Source: Gemmatimonadales bacterium UBA1120
GTDB lineage: Bacteria > Gemmatimonadota > Gemmatimonadetes > Longimicrobiales > Gaopeijiaceae
DNA: 10,689 nt
Direction: 5' to 3'
Assembly (NCBI GenBank): GCA_002313925.1
Contig: DCAZ01000030.1
Coordinates: forward strand, 1,064-11,752
Shown here: positions 6,635-10,689 of the stretch, piece by piece
Position numbering within the stretch: position 1 is the stretch's first letter
Layout: the number at the start of each line of letters is the position of its first letter
The notes under the pieces: model-generated
Told to the model about the DNA's origin: nothing
Databases searched by the model: none
The model's input: only the letters and a program-made list of their open reading frames with translations
Translations under genes and position numbers: made by a program

Positions 6635-6662
6635 TTGACATTATTTCGTTAGGACCGATAAA
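6635..6662 (+). promoter_or_regulatory. Predicted perR promoter, leaderless
   Basis: A perfect -35 box TTGACA (6635-6640) is followed after 16 bases by GATAAA (6657-6662); TAAAGT at 6659-6664 is the alternative -10. Either would start transcription at or within a few bases of the ATG at 6671, and no Shine-Dalgarno sequence precedes that ATG. This points to a leaderless mRNA. No standard PerR box (two TTATAAT-like arms) is visible to support autoregulation. Confidence 0.45.
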
Positions 6663-6670
6663 GTACTCTT

Positions 6671-7129
6671 ATGCTACGTGAGAATACCGACCTTCAACTA
6701 CGCCGTGCCCTGCAGTCCAGTGGACAGCGGTTTACCGAACAACGGGCAGCCGTATACCGCTACCTCGCTAGCACGGATATTCATCCTACAGCAGACGAAG
6801 TATTCTTAGCTGTCCGCTCCGACCTGGATGGGATTTCTCTCGCGACGGTCTATAAGAGTCTTGAAACTCTTGTCGGCTGTGGCCTGGCGGTCAAGCTCAG
6901 CTACAGTGATAGCTCGGCTCGTTATGATGGACGAATGGACCCTCATTATCATTCACGCTGCCTAGCGTGCGGGTCTGTAACGGATATCCCCGGAGAGGTT
7001 GCCGGCTCGGAAATCCAATCACTTAGTGGCAAGGCTACAGGCTTTCAGGTTATCGGTTACAGCTTGGAGTTGACCGGATACTGTACGACCTGTGTCCCCG
7101 AAGGTGGACCCGGCCCTATCCACGCCTGA
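6671..7129 (+). CDS. perR: Fur-family peroxide regulator, PerR type
   Basis: A 152-residue DNA-binding metalloregulator of the Fur family. The winged helix (about 15-80) includes RFTEQRAAVYRYL and the recognition segment ISLATVYKSLETL. Every metal ligand of Bacillus subtilis PerR is present with an offset of one: His38, Asp86, His92, His94 and Asp105 for the regulatory Fe/Mn site, and Cys97, Cys100, Cys138 and Cys141 for structural zinc. Asp105, where Fur has Glu, is the residue linked to peroxide sensing, so I call PerR rather than Fur. When Fe-bound it should be inactivated by H2O2 through histidine oxidation, derepressing its targets. Those targets are not visible in the window. The start at 6671 has no Shine-Dalgarno site and is probably leaderless. 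The dacB-like gene follows after 33 bases on the same strand. Confidence 0.88.
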   Translation: MLRENTDLQLRRALQSSGQRFTEQRAAVYRYLASTDIHPTADEVFLAVRSDLDGISLATVYKSLETLVGCGLAVKLSYSDSSARYDGRMDPHYHSRCLACGSVTDIPGEVAGSEIQSLSGKATGFQVIGYSLELTGYCTTCVPEGGPGPIHA

Positions 7130-7162
7130 TCCACACACTGCTATGAGCCCCCTGGTCACGGT

Positions 7163-8890
7163 GTGAAGTCGCCCGCGCTGAGATTCCTCCTGGGGTTGTC
7201 GATCTCACTTGTAGCGTTAGAAAGTCAGCCAGTTGAAGCGCAAGAAGTCAGCGAGTTGCAGGCAGACCTTTCGCAGATGTTGGATGCCTATAGCTGGAAG
7301 GATGCTAGATGGGGGGTGCTAGTCGTCTCACTCGACCAGAGTGACACGCTCTTTTCGGAGTCACCGGATTCTGCTCTGAGTCCGGCTTCAAACCTGAAGC
7401 TACTCACAACGGCCGCAGCTCTACGGATTCTCGGACCTGGCTTCCGTTTCCAAACATATTTGCTCTCTGATTCCAACATCGCCAATGACGTCCTTGAAGG
7501 TGATCTTGTGCTATACGGCACTGGTGACCCTGGAATCTCTGATCTCTTTTTTCAAGAACGAGAGGATGTTCTTGAACTGCTTGCGGATCAGCTTGAAGAA
7601 GCCGGTGTCAGAACGGTAATGGGCGACCTAGTGGCTGACGCTTCACACCTTCCGGGACCCCTTCGTCCCTACTCATGGGACCCTGAGGACCTTAATGATC
7701 ATTTTGCAGCCCCTATTTCAGCACTCTCGTTTAACGAAAATGTGGTGTCCTTCCGTGTCGCTCCTTCAGACCGCTCAGGACCTAGACCGGAGGTACATAC
7801 CATACCGGAGAGTGCAGGCCTGGATGTGCATAACCTAGCCATCACGTCTCCCAGAGGAACTAGACCTCATTTGTCAATTTTGCGTGAATACCCTTTGGAT
7901 CCTATTCGGATCGAAGGAGGCATCGTACTTGGAGCGAGGGATGCTTGGCGCCAAATGACTGTTCCATCTCCCCCTCACTTCGCTGCTTCTGTATTCCGTA
8001 ACGTACTATTAGAACGCGGGATTCGTATTCTAGGTAATATCCGAGTAGTGGAGTCCCCAGATAAGTCTGTACTAACCGGGATCACCTCTCCAACCCATCA
8101 TGAACGATCCCGAGTCCGCATACTCGCAAAACACACTTCGCCTCCTCTCAGCGAATACATCTCTGTGATAAACAAGAAGAGTAACAACCTCTTCGCTGAA
8201 CTCGTATTTCGGACTATGGGCCGCACTCAAGAGGGGTTGGGGAGTCCCGAAGCTAGTGCCCGAGCTGTCTCAGTCGCATTGACTGAAATCGGTGTACCAA
8301 TGGAGAGCGTAGTTCAACTTGACGGCTCTGGCCTTGCAGCTGGGAACCGGACAAGCGCCAGTACTTTCGTCAGTGTTCTACAACGCATGGCAGAAACGGA
8401 AACATGGAATCATTACTGGGCTTCTCTGCCACAGGCTGGCACTCGCCGTGAGCTTAGAAGGATGTACCAAACTGCTGCGGCTGGTAATCTGCGTGCCAAA
8501 ACGGGAACAATCGAAGGTGTGTCAGCACTCAGCGGTATCGTCCGTTCACGTGACCACGAAAGGCTAGCATTCTCAATCCTGTTGAATGGAACACCATCTA
8601 CTACACGTGCGAAGCGTGTAGAGAACCTTGTAGGAGCGCGATTGGCCGAATTCGTGCGCAGTCCCGAACGTGAACCTAATGCCATAGTTGAGGAAATCGA
8701 CGAGAGAACAGTAGTGTCAGGTCAGAGTTCCCAACGTTATCAGGTGGTTTCGGGTGACAATCTGTCTTCAATCGCCTATCGCTACGGCCTTACCCTCAGT
8801 GAGATGCTACAAGCCAACCCGAGAATCGAGCCGAACCGGATTCTAGCAGGACAGTGGCTGACGATTCCACAGCGAGGTGGTGGCAGCTAA
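7163..8890 (+). CDS. dacB: PBP4-type D-Ala-D-Ala carboxypeptidase with C-terminal LysM
   Basis: A periplasmic serine peptidase (MEROPS S13 type) expected to trim D-Ala from stem peptides and cut peptide crosslinks in peptidoglycan. The 575 residues start at a GTG with a signal peptide ending near VEA/QEV (about residue 26). Catalytic motifs are complete: SNLK (Ser76, Lys79) in LSPASNLKLLT, SNN at 340-342, and KTG at 446-448 in LRAKTGTIEG; DGSGL at 387-391 is also typical of PBP4. A non-catalytic insert lies between the first two motifs, as in DacB. Residues 526-569 form a LysM domain (YQVVSGDNLSSIAYRYGLTL, then ANPRI and GQWLTIPQR), which binds glycan; E. coli PBP4 (about 477 residues) lacks this. 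No good ribosome site precedes the GTG. The short gap to perR suggests one transcript. Confidence 0.93.
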   Translation: MKSPALRFLLGLSISLVALESQPVEAQEVSELQADLSQMLDAYSWKDARWGVLVVSLDQSDTLFSESPDSALSPASNLKLLTTAAALRILGPGFRFQTYLLSDSNIANDVLEGDLVLYGTGDPGISDLFFQEREDVLELLADQLEEAGVRTVMGDLVADASHLPGPLRPYSWDPEDLNDHFAAPISALSFNENVVSFRVAPSDRSGPRPEVHTIPESAGLDVHNLAITSPRGTRPHLSILREYPLDPIRIEGGIVLGARDAWRQMTVPSPPHFAASVFRNVLLERGIRILGNIRVVESPDKSVLTGITSPTHHERSRVRILAKHTSPPLSEYISVINKKSNNLFAELVFRTMGRTQEGLGSPEASARAVSVALTEIGVPMESVVQLDGSGLAAGNRTSASTFVSVLQRMAETETWNHYWASLPQAGTRRELRRMYQTAAAGNLRAKTGTIEGVSALSGIVRSRDHERLAFSILLNGTPSTTRAKRVENLVGARLAEFVRSPEREPNAIVEEIDERTVVSGQSSQRYQVVSGDNLSSIAYRYGLTLSEMLQANPRIEPNRILAGQWLTIPQRGGGS

Positions 8891-8932
8891 TTAGGTTTGC
8901 TGCGACAGCACATACCATCTCAAGGTCAGGTA

Positions 8933-9184
8933 CTAGCAGATTCCTTGGACAGCACTCCGACCAGTAGCGGACCGGAGGCGTCTCCGAAGTTCGACATCTG
9001 ACATGGTTTGGAGCGTCCTGTAAGCAGTCTCCTCGGTATTCCAGCGGATATCCTTCAAAGCGATGCCTTGGCCCGAGTCATTCTCGAGCACCATGACATA
9101 TCGACCCTTGTAGTCAGGTCCATCTGCTCTATGCACGCTGGCGGTCCACTGGTTCCCTTGGTGATCTGCAAACTGTCTCATCAT
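8933..9184 (-). CDS. Small uncharacterised protein, 83 residues
   Basis: I do not recognise a characterised family. From the ATG at 9184 (a second ATG follows at once) the protein begins MMRQFADHQGNQWTASV and ends in a charged helix, TMSDVELRRRLRSA. The centre (YKGRYVMVLEND) looks like beta strands, so the fold is probably a small beta sheet followed by helices. The frame can be extended to a TTG at 9268, but the extra 28 residues look non-coding, so I chose the ATG pair; no strong ribosome site is visible. There is no signal peptide or membrane segment. The pattern R-x-F-x-D-x-x-G-x-x-W near the start reminds me of short hypothetical proteins in Gemmatimonadota, which I cannot verify here. 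It converges with dacB and diverges from the EamA gene. Confidence 0.55.
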   Translation of the reverse strand: MMRQFADHQGNQWTASVHRADGPDYKGRYVMVLENDSGQGIALKDIRWNTEETAYRTLQTMSDVELRRRLRSATGRSAVQGIC

Positions 9185-9329
9185 GGCTATTGAATTGGTC
9201 CCGGTATCCCGGAAAAAGATCGTAAATGTGGACACTGGAGTTCTTACAAGTACTTTTCTGCGCCACAACCCAAACTAGTGGCTTCGGTTCACCTCCCACA
9301 ACGGCCCCGATTGGGACCGAGGTATCTAG

Positions 9330-10253
9330 ATGGAGATCCCCAGAAGGGATATCACGACTGACTTGGGACTTCTTTTGATCGTTTTGATCTGGGGAGTCAA
9401 TTTTTCAGTCCTCAAAGTCCTTTTGCGTGAGCTCGATCCCTTAGCCCTCAATGCACTCCGCTTTCCTATGGCGGCCGTTGCTCTATGGATCCTAGTCCGC
9501 CGGATCGATGGTTCGTTAAAGCCAGACCCAGAAGATTTACGTCGTATCATCACCCTTGGTCTGTTGGGTAATGTTGCTTACCAACTCTGCTTCATCTTTG
9601 GAGTCGACTCAACTTTCGCCGGAAATGCGAGCCTACTACTAGCTACGACTCCAGTTTGGACACTCTTTCTCTCAAGCGTGGCTGGACATGAACGTCCCGG
9701 GGGTTGGGCCATCATAGGTGTAGTGGGAACCTTGATAGGAATATTTATGGTAATCACGGGTACCCGTGATGCCGGAACTCTTGCTAGCCCAACTACGCGC
9801 GGAGATTTACTCATCTTGATCGCCTCAGTGCTGTGGGCGATGTACACGGTTGGAGGCCGAAAGCCGGTCACCCGCTATGGGGCTCTTCGCGTAACTGCAT
9901 GGACTTTGTGGGTTGCCACCCCAATCATTTTCTTAATGGGCCTGCCAGGCTTAATGAGGACTGACTTAAGGACAATAACCCCAGAGGCATGGATAGGTGT
10001 TACGTACGCTGGCTTGCTAGGGATTGGGCTCGCCTACCTTCTCTGGTATCGAGCGGTTGAACGCATCGGCAACAACAGAACAGCAGTGTACTCGAACTTG
10101 GTACCTGTAGCCGCACTCATTACTGCTTGGATCTGGCTCGGAGAGGTCCCCACCACCCTGCAGCTAATAGGAGCAGCTGTGATCTTGGTGGGCCTGACGT
10201 TAGCCAGGCTAGCCCACTCCCCTGAGAACGAATTTCAGAACAACGAAGCCTAA
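9330..10253 (+). CDS. EamA/DMT-family transporter (RhaT/YdcZ-like exporter)
   Basis: An inner-membrane transporter of the drug/metabolite superfamily, usually exporting amino acids or other small metabolites. The 307 residues show about ten hydrophobic segments in two homologous EamA halves (about 10-140 and 155-297). Features typical of the first half are LIWGVNFSVLKVLL near the start, LNALRFPMAAVAL, and ALQ-like NASLLLATTPVWTLFLS after the fourth helix. The second half has GDLLILIASVLWAMYTVGGR, GLLGIGLAYLLWYRAVERIG and YSNLVPVAALITAWIWLGE. The ATG at 9330 is preceded by GAGGT (9319-9323) at 6 bases, so the start is well supported. It stands alone; its substrate cannot be inferred from the neighbours. 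Confidence 0.92.
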   Translation: MEIPRRDITTDLGLLLIVLIWGVNFSVLKVLLRELDPLALNALRFPMAAVALWILVRRIDGSLKPDPEDLRRIITLGLLGNVAYQLCFIFGVDSTFAGNASLLLATTPVWTLFLSSVAGHERPGGWAIIGVVGTLIGIFMVITGTRDAGTLASPTTRGDLLILIASVLWAMYTVGGRKPVTRYGALRVTAWTLWVATPIIFLMGLPGLMRTDLRTITPEAWIGVTYAGLLGIGLAYLLWYRAVERIGNNRTAVYSNLVPVAALITAWIWLGEVPTTLQLIGAAVILVGLTLARLAHSPENEFQNNEA

Positions 10254-10387
10254 CCACCTACGGGCACTCTATGCTAAGTTGGTCCTCAAAGCTGAAACGA
10301 TCCCAGTCGGGCGGTGTTACAAGGGCGTTCAAGCATTTTAGTAAGCTGTTAATCAATTCAACCGCGGGAGAGGAGAGAAGCCCCTCC

Positions 10388-10689
10388 ATGCGCATATTTC
10401 TCCGTGCGCTCGTCTTGGGTTATCTAATATTTCCTTTGCTCATCAAGAGCGAGGGAGCAGCTCAGACAGTACCCTCCGTATACCAATTCTTAGAGCGGGC
10501 ACAGGAAGCAGGCCCGTTCGCTAGCCAGGTAACATTCTCGACCGGACGTTTCGGATACGGACCCAAAGGCGGCATCCTCTTTGGAGGTCGTTATGGTGTG
10601 CACGTGAGTGGCCCAGTATCACTGGAAGGAGTTGTCGGAGTCATTCAAGGTGAACGCGACATCGTAAGTCCGGGCCGAGACGAGGGTGA
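10388..10689 (+). CDS. Exported barrel-like protein, N-terminal part (cut by window end)
   Basis: One hundred codons are visible and the frame is open at the edge. The ATG at 10388 is preceded by a purine-rich ribosome site, GGGAGAGGAGAG (10366-10377), about 10 bases upstream. A signal peptide, MRIFLRALVLGYLIFPLL..., ends near GAA/QTV (residue 25). The mature part opens with a short helix (YQFLERAQEAGPFAS), then alternating strands rich in Gly and aromatics: STGRFGYGPKGGILFGGRYG and GPVSLEGVVGVIQGERDI. This is the look of an outer-membrane beta-barrel of the OmpA/OmpW size class with a turn every 8-10 residues. An in-frame ATG at 10271 would add 39 polar residues before the signal and is less likely. 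I recall similar openings in Gemmatimonadota proteins; the function is unknown. Confidence 0.6.
   Translation, partial: MRIFLRALVLGYLIFPLLIKSEGAAQTVPSVYQFLERAQEAGPFASQVTFSTGRFGYGPKGGILFGGRYGVHVSGPVSLEGVVGVIQGERDIVSPGRDEG

Noticed and set aside
6490..6681. 63-codon plus-strand frame before perR
   Set aside because: Overlaps the acs and perR promoter region, ends just inside perR, and has no recognisable content.
8898..8910. TGCTG-CGA-CAGCA hairpin as terminator of dacB
   Set aside because: Only 5 bp and no T tract on either side.
9302..9319. Hairpin CGG(C)CCC-GATT-GGG(A)CCG before the EamA gene
   Set aside because: The stem is short and interrupted by a mismatch; not enough to call a regulator.

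Overview
The window reads as chromosomal DNA from a Gram-negative (two-membrane) bacterium of about 50-52% GC. It holds mainly core genes, with one small patch of accessory DNA. A phylum cannot be proven from this sequence alone. The exported barrel-like protein at the right edge and the small 83-residue protein remind me of uncultured Gemmatimonadota, and I hold that guess at low to moderate confidence. No mobile element, CRISPR array, tRNA or rRNA was found, and nothing here looks like a complete new defence or biosynthetic system.

Layout. (1) 1-1471, minus: guaB (IMP dehydrogenase), complete apart from its last few codons. (2) 1472-1793: a divergent regulatory region with a good guaB promoter, a GC-rich hairpin in the guaB leader, and an isolated perfect 20-bp palindrome. 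(3) 1794-2624, plus: a hexapeptide-repeat (left-handed beta-helix) acyltransferase with a helical N-terminal extension. (4) 2625-4512, minus: an accessory patch. It contains a full-length MscM/YbdG-type mechanosensitive channel gene (3008-4288), preceded by the C-terminal remnant of a second MscS-type gene (4306-4512) and followed by two short degraded reading frames: a possible barrel tail (2851-2994) and a lipoprotein start (2676-2831). Hand counts suggest the channel gene is more GC-rich than its flanks. I read the patch as imported or rearranged DNA inserted directly behind acs. (5) 4519-6474, minus: acs (acetyl-CoA synthetase). (6) 6671-7129, plus: a PerR-type Fur-family regulator with an apparently leaderless promoter, divergent from acs. 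(7) 7163-8890, plus: a PBP4-type D-Ala-D-Ala carboxypeptidase/endopeptidase with a C-terminal LysM domain, probably co-transcribed with perR. (8) 8933-9184, minus: a small unknown protein. (9) 9330-10253, plus: an EamA/DMT-family exporter. (10) 10388-10689, plus: the first 100 residues of an exported, probably outer-membrane beta-barrel protein cut by the window end.

Functional links are loose. guaB supplies GMP precursors, acs activates acetate to acetyl-CoA, perR senses peroxide, and the PBP4-LysM protein remodels peptidoglycan. Only perR-dacB looks like an operon. The observations most worth a second look are the remnant-flanked channel gene, the intact PerR metal-ligand set with its leaderless promoter, the PBP4-LysM fusion, and the 20-bp palindrome upstream of guaB.
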